Assembly: GCA_001643675.2 (NCBI GenBank)
Contig: LSRY02000060.1
Coordinates: 147,001-211,000, forward strand
Direction: 5' to 3'
DNA length: 64,000 nucleotides
Source: Monocercomonoides exilis
Taxonomy: Eukaryota > Preaxostyla > Oxymonadida > Polymastigidae
The translations under genes were made by a program, and so were the position numbers. Below the pieces are notes generated by a model, which was not told where the DNA came from, ran no database searches, and worked only from the letters and a program-made list of their open reading frames with translations. Within the stretch, counting starts at the first letter, position 1; each line of letters starts with the position of its first letter. This document shows positions 29,201 to 40,873 of the stretch, piece after piece.

Positions 29201-32200
29201 TATAACTTTTGTTCTTGGAGAGATAAATGGGAGATGTAGTTTTATTGAAACGACGATGAATGAATTTTCTCTTGGGAACTGTTCATTAACGCAACATTCA
29301 AATGCTTCTCACATAACTTACTCATTCATCACTGCAAGTGGAGGAAGAATATGCGTTCAACATTTTTCTTCAGACTTATCCCAAAACATGTTGTTTGACT
29401 CAAAGGGCATGATTAACGTATGCGAAAAAAGTGGATGCACGCTAATTGATGTCAAATTGAGCGGTGTTTTGCTGCAGAATTTTGATGATGGGGTGATTGC
29501 CGCATCATCCAGCGGATCAGTTGTAATTCAAAATTGCTCATTCAACAACTCTTCCTTAGCAACTGGCGGATATATAGTTTCAAAAAGTGGATCTGCACTA
29601 ACAATTGAGAATACAACATTTGGCAATGTGACTCGAACAACAGGAAATGGATCATGTGTTGAGTTTTCTTCGACAAAGGATTCGTATCAAGTGTTATCAA
29701 TATCGAATTCCACATTCGCAAATTGCAAGATACGAGAAAATAAAAAAGGAGGTGGCGGATTATATGTAATGCTGAAAAAGCCAACTCAATTCTGTCTGGT
29801 GGCATCAACTATTGAATCTTGTTCTGCACCAATATTAACAGGAACAGAAGGAAAAGGTGGAGGAATGATGATCGATATCCTTGACGAAACATTTTTTTCT
29901 CTGTCGACATTATTCATGGACCTGAATCAAGCGGAATACGGAAACGATCTATTTATTTATTCATTTGATCTATCATCAAGTGCAAATGGTGATTCTTTTC
30001 CACTTTTTCCCCATCACTTCCATATTCCGAAACTTCATGCGTTGGGATTGATTCAAAATGGCCAAGCACAAGAATTCCATTGGTTTATTATTTTCTCGAA
30101 AAAGAACTTGTTGTGAGCACGTCGATGGATGGCAGTGATGTTGAAGTGTGCGGGTTTATAAAATTTCCGTGCCAGAGCTTCGATTTTTCATTTAGCAGAA
30201 AAAGCAATGAAAGAAAATCAATTGAAGTGAGCAGAAATTACATTCTTAACGAAAGTCTTATTCTTGATGATGTCAGTGGATATTCCATATGTGGAGTGAA
30301 TAAAACAGAGCTTGTTTTAAACGGAAAAGAAGGCAGCGCATTGGGAATTTTTGAAATAAGGCAAATAGTGCACATTGGAAAGTTTGCCATTCTTCTTAAA
30401 AAGCACATTCCGTCTCCACAAAAATCAGCTATTTTCATTTCAAAGTCTTCTGGAATTGCAACAATTGAAGATTGTGCAGTTTTGTGCGATGCTGGCGCAG
30501 ATGCAATTTTCTTTCCGTTTTTGTTCATCAACGCTGGATCATTGTATTTAAACAGATTTTCTACCTCATCAATTAGATCTGAAAGTTTTTCTTTCATTTC
30601 TGCAGCAACTGATGCATCGATGAGTATCTGTGACGCAACATTTGTAAATGTATCATCCACAAATACAAAGGGGCTGTTGTCTTTCTCATCTTGCTTTCAC
30701 ATATCGCTGAATAGTTCAGTTGCAAATGCTTCATCATCTCCAAACTGTGGGATGATTTGGATTGATAATGTTGTTCAATCAAAGCTGCAAAATTGTTCAT
30801 TTAATGAAGTGAGAAAAATTTCGGGAAACGGTTCTGCCTTGTCGGGGAATGTGTGCAACGGATGCTGTCTGTCACTTGATTCAAACACTATTTCTGCTTG
30901 CGAAACGAAACAAGGATTCGGAGGCGGAATATCTGTTAAATTGCTTGGAGGAGGGGAGTTTAATGTTGGAAAAGAATCAGTATGCTACATTGAGCGATCT
31001 GTGGCCGAGGCAAATGAGCAATATGGAGGTTATGGCGGAGGCTTACACATATGTTGTGACGAAAGTGGGCATGATTTTTTCTTGTCGCAATTAACATTTG
31101 GATCACGAGAGAACACATTAAATAAGGCAAGCTATGGAGGAAAGAATGTGTTTCTCGAAGGATATTCGTTGCAAGCACTTTTAGATCGGACTTCTTTTGG
31201 TTTTAATTTTGCAATAGAAATAAACAAAACAGACATCACAGAGCTAGTGGGGTTCGAAAGTGTTAGTCACATAAAACCAATTCCGTTGGTGTTGTTTTTC
31301 AGAACATTTTCTCCACCAGCAATGCTAGGAAATCCAGGATATGATTACATGCAATGTGGATATTATGACTATCCTTGTTCGACAATACAGTTTGCGGAAA
31401 ACGCGCGCTTTAAGGATGGCACGACATCTATAAAACTATTGCCATCTTTTCATTTCGACAATAAACTTGTTTTAAATAAGCAAGAGACTGTGATCGACTC
31501 TTTGTCAACAGGATCAAAAATTTCAGTGAACGAGGAGGGAGCTGGCTTAGGAGAAGGATTAATAGAATCTGAGGTTTCATTTCTGTTGAAGAACATAAGT
31601 TTTGAGATTCCATCTTCATTGAAAATAGTGAATGAAAGTCAAGCTCGGGAATGCTTCCTATTGTGCAAATGCAACACATTACAACTTGTTGAGTGTTCCA
31701 TAAGCAAGGCTGTGAATATGCTGAATGAACAGCCTGAATTTTTCTTTGCAATGGTGAAAGGTGGTTGCCTAATTGTTAACAAGCTGATAGTCGCAGATAT
31801 TGTATTCAGAGGAGGAGGAGTATTCGCCATTGATGAAACAAATAATGAAGACTCAATTATTTCTGAATGGAGTTGCTCAAAAGTCCAAACAGATTTTGCT
31901 GATGGAAGCCTTATGAAGCTCAAGAAAGGAAAATCAATGCGAATGCAAAACTGCGAATTCTCAGATTCTCATTCTGAAGATGGATGCATCATTGATCAGT
32001 TGAATGAATGCTCACTCGAACTGAAAAATGTATCTTTCAGGGATATAAAGCGAAGAAATGGAAATGGAGGCATTCTAATTGGAGAGATTGGTTTTGAGTG
32101 CATGCAAAAAGCGGAAAACTGCACTTTTGGGACGCAGCTTGTGAGGAACAAAAAGGCAAAGGAGGCGGAGTTAAAGTTAGAATTTCTGAAGGAGCCACCT

Positions 32201-35200
32201 TCAATTTTAATGCAAACAAAATCAGTTCATGTAATGTATCTAATATCGATGGTTGTGGAGGAGGAATGCATGTTGAATTTTTGTCGAGCGATATGAAATA
32301 TTCATTAAAATCTATTGTTTGGAGTTGGAATAGCGGTGCTCATGGAAGAGATCTGTTTGCTGTGTGCAAGCATCCCCGAGTTGTGATTATTGCTTCTCTT
32401 TGGAGTGATACAGCTTTTGAAGATGAGGCCGAGAGTCAAAGGGACAGATTATGGGTTGTTGATGAAGACCCTGCGCTGAATGTTGATACATCGTTATTCG
32501 ATTATTTATTCCCAACTGCCGATGAGATTGTATTTGTAAACAGTGGAGGCCTTGATGCCAATGTTTGCGGATATCTTGAAGATCCATGCGATACAGTTGA
32601 AGGAGGCTTTAATGTACTTGGAGATGAGCAATCAATAATACAAATAAAGTCAAGTGCAGTTTTAAACAGAGATTTAAACAGAGGTCAGAGGAAATTGACT
32701 ATTCGAGGTAACAAGACAAACATAATTATGAATATTGGGGATCAAGGTCATCTGTCGTTGACATCAGGAAACTCTCAAGCTTCTTTGACTCTTTGGAAAT
32801 TGAACTTAGTTCTTCCAGTTCATTCTGTGCGAACAGAGTTTATTGATATTTTTGTTGGCACTGCGTACATTTCAGAATGCTCATTTGGAAACAAAGAAAG
32901 CTCAGCGAAGGAAACAAACATGAAGCTTTTCCTTGTTAGAGGTGGAATACTTCAAATAAGTTCTGTTAACATTTTTAATATTCATTTTTTGGACAACAAC
33001 ACAGTGATCACTGCCTTCGATGGAAATGTTTCTCTTGAAAATTGTCACATTTTAAAAACAACATCTGGTGGAGGCTCGCTGATAAAGGGGGTAGAAAATT
33101 CGATATTTTTTGTAAAAGGAACATTAGCAGAACAATGTGAAATGCCAGAAGGTCGGGCATTTGTTTTTGAAGAGAATTCGAAAATAGAAATTGGAGGTAA
33201 TTGCACATTCTTAAAATGCAAATCGGCAAATGGCCATGGAGGTGCAATTAAATGCTCATTGAGTTCATCGTGCATTTTCAACATTTGGAATTCGACAATT
33301 ACAGGCTGTGAGGTTTCGATAAACAAGCGTTTGTATGGAGGAGGTCTTTCATTTGATTTATTGTTAGGCTATGAGAATTCTTTTTCTTTGAGTTCTTTGA
33401 TGTTTTCATTGAACAACGCATATATTGGAAAAGATCTTTTCGTTTGTTGCGGTGATTTGAACGAATCAATAACACCTGAAAGATTTGATATAATCCTAAT
33501 GGAAAATGGTATTGAAAAAGTGGATTTTGCAGGAACAGATAAGAAATTATTTATCTCTGAGCCAATTGACTTGCTGCATTTGCTTGTGAAATACGTTGGT
33601 GATTTTGTGTTTATTGATGAAGATGGAATTGACATCCTTGGATGTGGAAAAGAGAAGCTGCCATGCAGGTCAATGAACAATGGATTTAAGCATCTCGACA
33701 ACAATGGCATATCGTCTCTGCATACGATATACATAACAAACTATGGTCTTTTCGAAGAATCGTCACTAACAGTAACCACACCTCAAATGATTCAGTCATA
33801 TGCTCCATCAGATGTGTCTATTTCCGATCTTGAATTTTCAAGTGAAATAGAAAATAGTAATAATCAATCGGTGATTGTTGCACTTCGTTCTTTATCGTTT
33901 ATTCGACTGAACATGATTCTTCCACAATCATTTGCTGGTAATCAAAAAGAGGTGATAAGGTCAGATGGAGGTTCTATTGATTTATTGACCTGCAAGTTCG
34001 ATTTTCAATTAAGCACTGCTAAATACACGCTGCTAAAAATAAATCAAGGAACTCTGACAATGAAAAACTGTTCAATGAGAACCTCTCAATTTGAATTTGT
34101 ACCAATTATATCTTTAAAGAAAGTCAGTGTCGACAATTGCACGTTTGATGGATTGTACACGCCCAACAGTGAGAAAGGAGGAGTTTTCAGAAATTCTGTA
34201 CTCGGAAACGACGATGTGTGTTTGAATAGTTGCATCATGCATAACTGTAGTTGCTCTGATAGCAATGGAAAGGGTGGAGCATTGTTTTTTGATTGCTCGA
34301 AATGCCAAAACCCAATCTGCTTAATGCTTGTAAATGTCAGTTTTTCATTAAATGAAGCTTATGTCGGAAAAAATATGTTTATTCTATCCACAGACCTTAA
34401 CACAACAGTTACAACAACTTCATTTTTGTTTGACTATAATAGCTCGATTAATGATGAAAAATCTTTTCAGGGAAGCGACAGCCTTCAAAACGATACAGAT
34501 TTGCTTCGCTTTCTTGTTCCACGCTTGTCGCCGCATATTTATGTTTCATCCAATGGATTCGACGTTATGAGATGTGGAAGCAAATCAGATCCTTGCAAAT
34601 CTTTTTGGAAAGGATATAACCAATTGGACAAAATAGATCAAAACAAAAAAATATGCATTTGCGGATCGACAATAATTCAAGACGAATTTGTTTTCCTTGA
34701 TAGCTTTATAATATATTCATCTGATAGAGATGATGAAGATTCAATGTCGACCATTACAATAAGTGGTAAGGAGACTAAAAACGATGTTGAGATAGTGAAC
34801 AAGGGATCATTATCAATTCTTAAAATCAATGTCTTCGCATCAACAAACGCTTCAAATTCTGATGAGTCTGTATTTTGCAGCATATCTGGCATTCTTGAAT
34901 TCAATAAATGTTTATTTTCATCTGATGGAAGGAATGATGAACCTTTGAGATTGTCTTTTATTTTGGCCACAAATGGCGTTATAAACGTACTAAATGTGTG
35001 TTTAAAGTCTTTTGTGTGCTCAAAGGACATTGTAAATATTCGTGGATTTTCGTCACTAAAATGTAATAATATATCTGTATTTTCAGTAATTATCACTGAA
35101 GGCACTTTTTTGAATGTCCATGAACAACGTGTTTCAAACAACAATGAAAGGAATGTTGCAAGTGTTAATGGTTCCACATTTGAATCAGTAAATAGTGATA

Positions 35201-38200
35201 GCAATTATCCATGTGTTTTATCGTGCGAAAATTCAAAGAATATTCTGTTTGAACTGCATGATAATGTATTCCAGTTATCAAAAGCTGCAACTTGTTTGAA
35301 TGGTGGGATTATAATGTTTGCAATGAACGAGGAAAGCTGCCTGAGAATCCGCTCTTCCTCATTGACGCAATGCAGCTGCTCCAGCACGAAGGGACGAGGA
35401 GGCGGAATTTATTTGAGAACAAATTTAAGCGGAGCATTGAATTTTCAATTGAAGAATATTAGTTTCACAGGAAATAATGCATTTCTTGGAAGGGATATGT
35501 TTATTGAATGCGTAAATATTGATGAACAGATCAATGAAACACAATTCAATATTGATTTCAGCGAAAATGTTTTTGTTCGGCAAAATGCTATTTATGGAAT
35601 AGATAGGGAACAGCATTCATCCGAACCTGTAAATCTGATGGACTATATTTTAATAAATAAGGCAGATACAATATTTGTTTCTGATTCAGACGTACTTGAA
35701 GGCGAAGATACGAAAAAATGTGGCTCCATAGCCCTTCCATGTTTTTCGATAAGTTACTCTTTGCTTCATCTATCTCATTTTTTGAAAGCAGACTTCTTAT
35801 AAAAATTTCTAGCTATTTAAATGCAGAGATCGATTTGGAAGATATTTTGATTGAATCTTCATCAAAAACTTCGTCTGCAATTAGAGTTGCGCCAAATATT
35901 TCGGAGAGTCGAAATTCCCTTATTGATTGCACAAATTCCGTTGAACTATCTCTTTTGTCGTTTGTTTATGAGACAAACTTCAATTCAAAGCATAAGATAT
36001 TTGCACTTGCTTCAGCTGGAACTTTGTCTTTGTCACACATTTCATTTTTCTCAAACGTGCCTTCAAGCTTTGCTTGCGTTCCGTTTACATTGATATTTGC
36101 ACTGAATTCAGAAGTCATAATTGAGCATTCAGTGATTAAGGATATATCATTTTTATCTCCTTCAATTTTTTCTTTTCAATGCCAAAGTTTCACAAGAATT
36201 TCCGATGCTGAGTTTTCCCAGATAGAGATATCAGAATCATGCATAAACAATATTTACAGAACAATCAACAGTGATGTTGCTAATGATATTCCAACAGATG
36301 GAGTCGCAATTTCATCTTGCTTTTTCTCTAATATTACGTGCCTTTTATCGAGCAATTGTATATTTGCTTTACGCAATATTGCATCAGTTGGTGTGCAAAA
36401 TTGCTCTTTCAATTGTCATACCCCTTTGCATCAGCAAGACTTATTTGTTTCACTGGTAAACTGCTCGGAAGTGATTCTTGATTCATGTGTTTTTGATGGG
36501 GGAATATGTTGTAGTGATGAAAGAAAAAAAAGACTTGAAGGAGAAGCCGATGTGACAAATAATATTTGCTATTGGAACGGGTCTATTGTTCAACTAATTG
36601 GAAGCACTTCGTCAATAAGAGAAACTGAATTCGCAAATTCGACAAAGGGGGCACTGCTTATTTTAGACGGAAATGCAAGAATCGGAATGGGAATGTTTGC
36701 TAATAATTCACCATCAATAGAAAAATTCCCGTCTATCCGACGAAATGTTTTGTGCAATGGAAATAGCACACTTGATGTACAGAGTTTGAAAGGCGGAGAT
36801 GGAGCAATGCCAAACACGTCATTATGGATTTTGAGCGAAGGATGCAAATTGGAGGGTATTGCTGGAGAAAGAGCATCTTCGTTATTTATTCCCACATTAG
36901 ATTTTATAAGAAAAGAAATGAATGGGAATATGATTGAATTAATATTACTTGGAACAATTCTTCTTCCATGCGATTTGAAATTATGCATTATTTCTTCAAT
37001 TGAAAGTACAGAAGCTATAGAAACATATGAATTAGAGAAAAATGCATTTATATCAGAAAGAGAGGTTCATTGCTTTATTGAAGGAGCAAAAATTGATTCT
37101 GTGCTCGCAGAAGTTGAAGTGACTGCTCAGATTTTGTTTGGAAGAAAAAGTATTCAAAAAACAAATGCAATAATCTTGAAGAACAGGAGCGAGCTTCAGG
37201 AGAAGAGGGATGGAGTTGCTGTTAAAGGAGAAAACAAAGCAGGAACATCATGGGTGATTATTGTGATTGCAATGGGCTTTATTCTTCTTATTGTACTTAT
37301 TGGTTTAATAGTGTTTGTGGTTCGGTGGAGGAGGGCAAAGGAACGAACAAAAGAGCTTGAAGAAATTGTGAATGACACAGTGAAGAAGGATCCGAAGGCA
37401 TTTGAGATGGTGACGATGGAGATGTCGCCAGAAGAGCAGTGGCGACGAGCAGAAAGGGAGGCGGAGAAGAAGAATGAAGAGAGGATAAAGAAAAGGGTAT
37501 ATGAGAAAAGCTTAGGACATTCAGAATCTTCGGAGCATCTTCTGTCTGAGAGTGGCTCCACTGAATATATATTGGGAAGGGATTCAGACAAGATTCCAGA
37601 ATGGATGCTGGAGAAGGTCGATGAGAAGGAAGAAGAAGAGATTAGAAAGAGAACACCATCTCCATCCATTTCATCCACTTCAACGACTGATTCAGATTCG
37701 ACATTTGTTCGAGGGGAAGATCTGTGCCCGACCACCTCATCCATGTCGAATCTGGTGGATGCAATGGCATGCTCTTCTCCTCATGAGAAGCTGATTGTGG
37801 ATTTGAGGGATTCACTGTTCATGCTACTTCATGGAAGAAATGAGAAGAAGGAGATGGCGATTGGGAGTTTACAGGAGAGAGTGTTCACAGCAGCACAGGT
37901 CCTGTTCTGGGTGGCAAATGGGGCACTTTATTCATTTGATGAAGACAAGGAATTGCCTTCGCTGGCCGGTCTGAGTTCTCTCATTGTGCTGTTTTCTGAG
38001 CACATGGTCATCTGTATCGCGATGCACTCCGATTGTTCTGACGATAGCTCTGATTCATCATCTGTTTCATCATCCTCCACAATTATCTCCTCTTCCTCTG
38101 ATTGCTCATCTGTTAATAAGAAAGGCAGAGACTCACCTCCCTCATCAGCATTTGAAGATGACGAAGACAACCGGAAAGAATGCATGCGATGGAAGGCACC

Positions 38201-38579
38201 AGAGCTGCTTATCAACAAGAAGATGAGAGCTACGAAGGAGTCTGTAGCGTTCTCAATTGGGATGATGCTGTGGGAGTGCTTGACGCTGGAAATCCCATTT
38301 GGAGAATATGAGGCTGTGACAGCAGGGCAGAAGATTGTGAATGGAGAAAGGCCAGACATTGATCTGACTGAGGAGCGTGGAATGTGGAATGTTGTGCGTA
38401 AGTGTTGTTCTCCAGATCCATTGCAACGGCCAACGCTGAGCAATTTGAAAAGAGAATTTATCCAGCACTTTCCTGCTGGAACAGTCATGTTGGCTGTGTC
38501 TGATGCAATTGACTTGGAGCAATCATCAAAAGAGGAAGGAGAAAGCACAGGAAAAGATACAGAAGCATTATTGTCTTGA
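26237..38579 (+). CDS. Giant beta-helix surface receptor-like protein with degenerate kinase tail (left copy)
   Basis: Starts at ATG 26237 with a signal peptide (AHIVMNILGLTIFIQTFF). A 49-bp phase-2 intron (26347-26395, GTATGG..TTTTAG) leads into a frame covering the rest. The left copy is interrupted by three 1-base shortfalls in T runs, at 30004-30008, 32125-32128 and 35778-35783; the right arm has one more T at each. Allowing for these, the length is an exact multiple of three, about 4098 residues. The ectodomain is Cys/Ser/Asn-rich with GGG and C..F..C turns typical of right-handed parallel beta-helices. It is built from modules opening with a CGxxxxPCxSI-type motif. One TM helix lies near 37249-37322 (IIVIAMGFILLIVLIGLIVF), followed by RWRR. 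The tail has kinase C-lobe features (MRWKAPELL, FSIGMMLWECL, RPTL) but no VAIK, HRD or DFG, so it is probably catalytically dead. An ATG at 26207 is an alternative start. Confidence 0.82.
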
Positions 38580-39415
38580 AAAAGCTTGGAATGCAGCAAT
38601 TGATAAGTGCTAGAAACAAAAAATATGCAAGAGAATGCATTCTGCTAATATATAGAAACCCAGAAAAAAAATATCTAAGAAGAATCATGAACAATGCAGA
38701 AATCTTTTTATTGTGAATCCATATCTTTCAAGAAAGCACGATAAGAAATTTCTTGTTGACAATTTTGTGGCACAGATATTTGCAGACACATTGGTTCCCT
38801 TTTGCAAATGCATGCTTCAGGTTTTGGGTTCTTGTGGTTCTGAAAGATAGAGACAGAATCCTCAACCGATTTTTCTCACTTTTTTTCTCATATTTTATAT
38901 TTATATTTGTATATTTATGTATTTTTTTTCTCTCTCTCTCTCTTCAATTGCTGACCTTCTGTTGTCGCAAAGGAATCATTTAAAATTATAAATTACAACA
39001 ATTTCACTGATAATCAATAAATTTGAATATGGCTTTTTTTGGTGCCTTTTTTGTCAAAACTCATGGAGGAGTAATTTAGAAAGCGCACCATAAATAATCC
39101 AGTTCCTTCAAGAATAATTCAATTCATAAAACTCGCTTTATTCAATCTTCTAGAGTGCATATTTCTTTCGCGTTTTTCATGTTTTTGTATATTTTTGAAA
39201 ATTATTTATGTTTTTCTATTAATCTTGAAGTTATTTTCATCTTCAAATTCAGAATTTTGAGAACAATAATTTCTGTATTGCATTAATTATAGCATTCAAA
39301 AAAGAAAAAATCTGCGCACACTCAAAATAAATAGCATATGGATACTATATTGGAGTTTTCAAAACACATTAAAACTTATTTTTTGATTTGAATATGCTTA
39401 TTCATCATCATTATT
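38580..39415. other. Receptor 3' flank within left arm
   Basis: AT-rich 3' flank from the receptor stop to the inner edge of the arm. The 76-codon hydrophobic ORF at 38753-38983 reflects T-rich DNA and is not called. The TA at 39399-39400 is the unoccupied counterpart of the transposon target in the other arm. Confidence 0.75.
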
Positions 39416-40518
39416 CATGTTTATAATCATCGGAAATTCATTGTTAAGATTTATTAATTTTTATGGAAAAAGTCAATTTCAAATTGTTGTGTGATGTAAT
39501 CAGAATTGATATATTGAAATGGCAATGCAGGAACTTCAGATATCAAAGCCTCATCAGCATGATATTGTTTTTTCAAACGAAGATGGAACATGCAGGTTGT
39601 TATCAGAAAATATTTTGAAAAACAAGCTCTTAAATGAGAAAAGTTTGCAGGGATTGGTTCTGTGAAAAATGCAATAGAAAGATATCTGTTTATGATGAAA
39701 CAGTATTCCCTGGTAATAAATTTGGACAAGGGAAGGTTTTTTGAATCATTTTGTGGTTTTGTGAAGGTGCGAATATTGCATTCATTTAAAAAATAATGGG
39801 AGTGGACAGGAAAACAATCAAGTTTTAGTGAAGCATCGTCAGAGTTTCCTGCATGGAAATTTGGAATTTGCATCAAAACATAATAGGAAGAGAGTAGAAA
39901 GTGGTTGAAATTGATGATGCAGTTATACAAAGACGGAAATGTTTAAAAGTTATAAGAAAGGAACTAATTTGGATAATTGATGGGGTTGAGAGATTGGAAA
40001 GAGGGGGAGCTGCTCTTCGTTTTGAGAAAGTTGTGTCTAATAGAAAGAGTGAAACTTTTTTTCCCGTCACTCAAGAAACAAATCAGTTTCAAACAACAAT
40101 AATGTGTGATGAGTGGAAAGCATCCTCCGCGCTGGATTAATATGATTGCACTTATATATCTATTTGTCAAAAAAGGGATTTTGTTGATCTGGGGGAAAAT
40201 ACGGACTTTCAAGCTTTTTATGCACAAAGCATGAAAAAATTGTTTCCCTTATAACATTATTAAACTTAACCAGATTTCATAATTATTTTGATTTTCATAT
40301 ATGAAAACAAACATTATTGATATAATAACAAAACGTTTTGTAAACTAACACGTAATTAAAAAGCTGTTCTCATTTTCAATAAATTTTTGTACACAAAAAG
40401 TTGATCAAAAGTGCATAATTTTTCAATGAAAAAGTTTGAAGTCTCATATTTTCCCCCATTTTTTCACATTTTTCGTTTTTAAGTCTTTAACATTTTCATC
40501 TAATTTTTAAAAAAAGAA
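39416..40518. other. Spacer between palindrome arms
   Basis: 1103 bases of single-copy DNA between the two arms. A 158-codon open frame without a recognised domain lies on the - strand (39930-39454). The + strand has several protein-like pieces in shifting frames between 39520 and 40140. This may be a decayed coding segment. The segment from 40196 resembles 17533-17650. Neither strand gives a supportable gene. Confidence 0.7.
40196..40310 (+). repeat. Dispersed repeat, copy B
   Basis: Begins AAAATACGGACTTTCAAG and matches copy A near 17533 in the same orientation. The match is exact for about 24 bases and then decays over at least 100. Confidence 0.6.
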
Positions 40519-40533
40519 AATAATGATGATGAA

Positions 40534-40535
40534 TA
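40534..40535. other. TA target-site duplication, left
   Basis: TA directly before the left terminal repeat. The same dinucleotide follows the right terminal repeat at 42574-42575. The empty site in the left arm has a single TA (39399-39400). Confidence 0.92.
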
Positions 40536-40565
40536 GGGTCAGTTATTTATTGGGAACTTTTTTTA
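40536..40565 (+). repeat. Left terminal inverted repeat
   Basis: GGGTCAGTTATTTATTGGG then AACTTTTTTTA; matches the right end in inverted orientation with one substitution and an indel. Confidence 0.93.
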
Positions 40566-40873
40566 ACGGTGCCGAAATATTTAAATAGAAAATTAAAATT
40601 CCCACTTTTTATATATTTATTAACATTATCAGCATATAAGCAAACTCTGAAAATTAGGATAATTACATTTGAATACGAAGCCTATTTCCAATGGGTGGGA
40701 GATGGGGGTTAATCCCTTCCATCGAAAAAAATAAATAAATAAGTGTGTAACAAGGGGTATAATACCATTTAAATTCGTATTGAATGAAAATAAAAATTAA
40801 ATTTCAAAGAAAATTGACAATAAAAATTAATAAATTAATAAATTGGACTTAAGATCATAATCATAATAAAAAA

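Larger units (their letters stand above)
22080..39415. repeat. Left arm of large inverted duplication
   Basis: About 17.3 kb whose reverse complement recurs at 40519-59896 once the transposon is removed. Paired positions sum to 81971-81976 throughout, which shows only six 1-bp shifts and one 3-bp shift. Base changes are very few, for example at the innermost A/G difference (39396). The arm holds the 5' part of the RRM/SURP gene and the whole receptor gene. The inner end is 39415. The outer end falls in a short GAA/TTC run at about 22078-22095. Confidence 0.97.

Noticed and set aside
38753-38983. Short hydrophobic ORF that looks like a membrane protein (and its mirror at 42991-43221)
   Set aside because: T-rich DNA gives Phe/Leu-rich translations by chance; no coding features.
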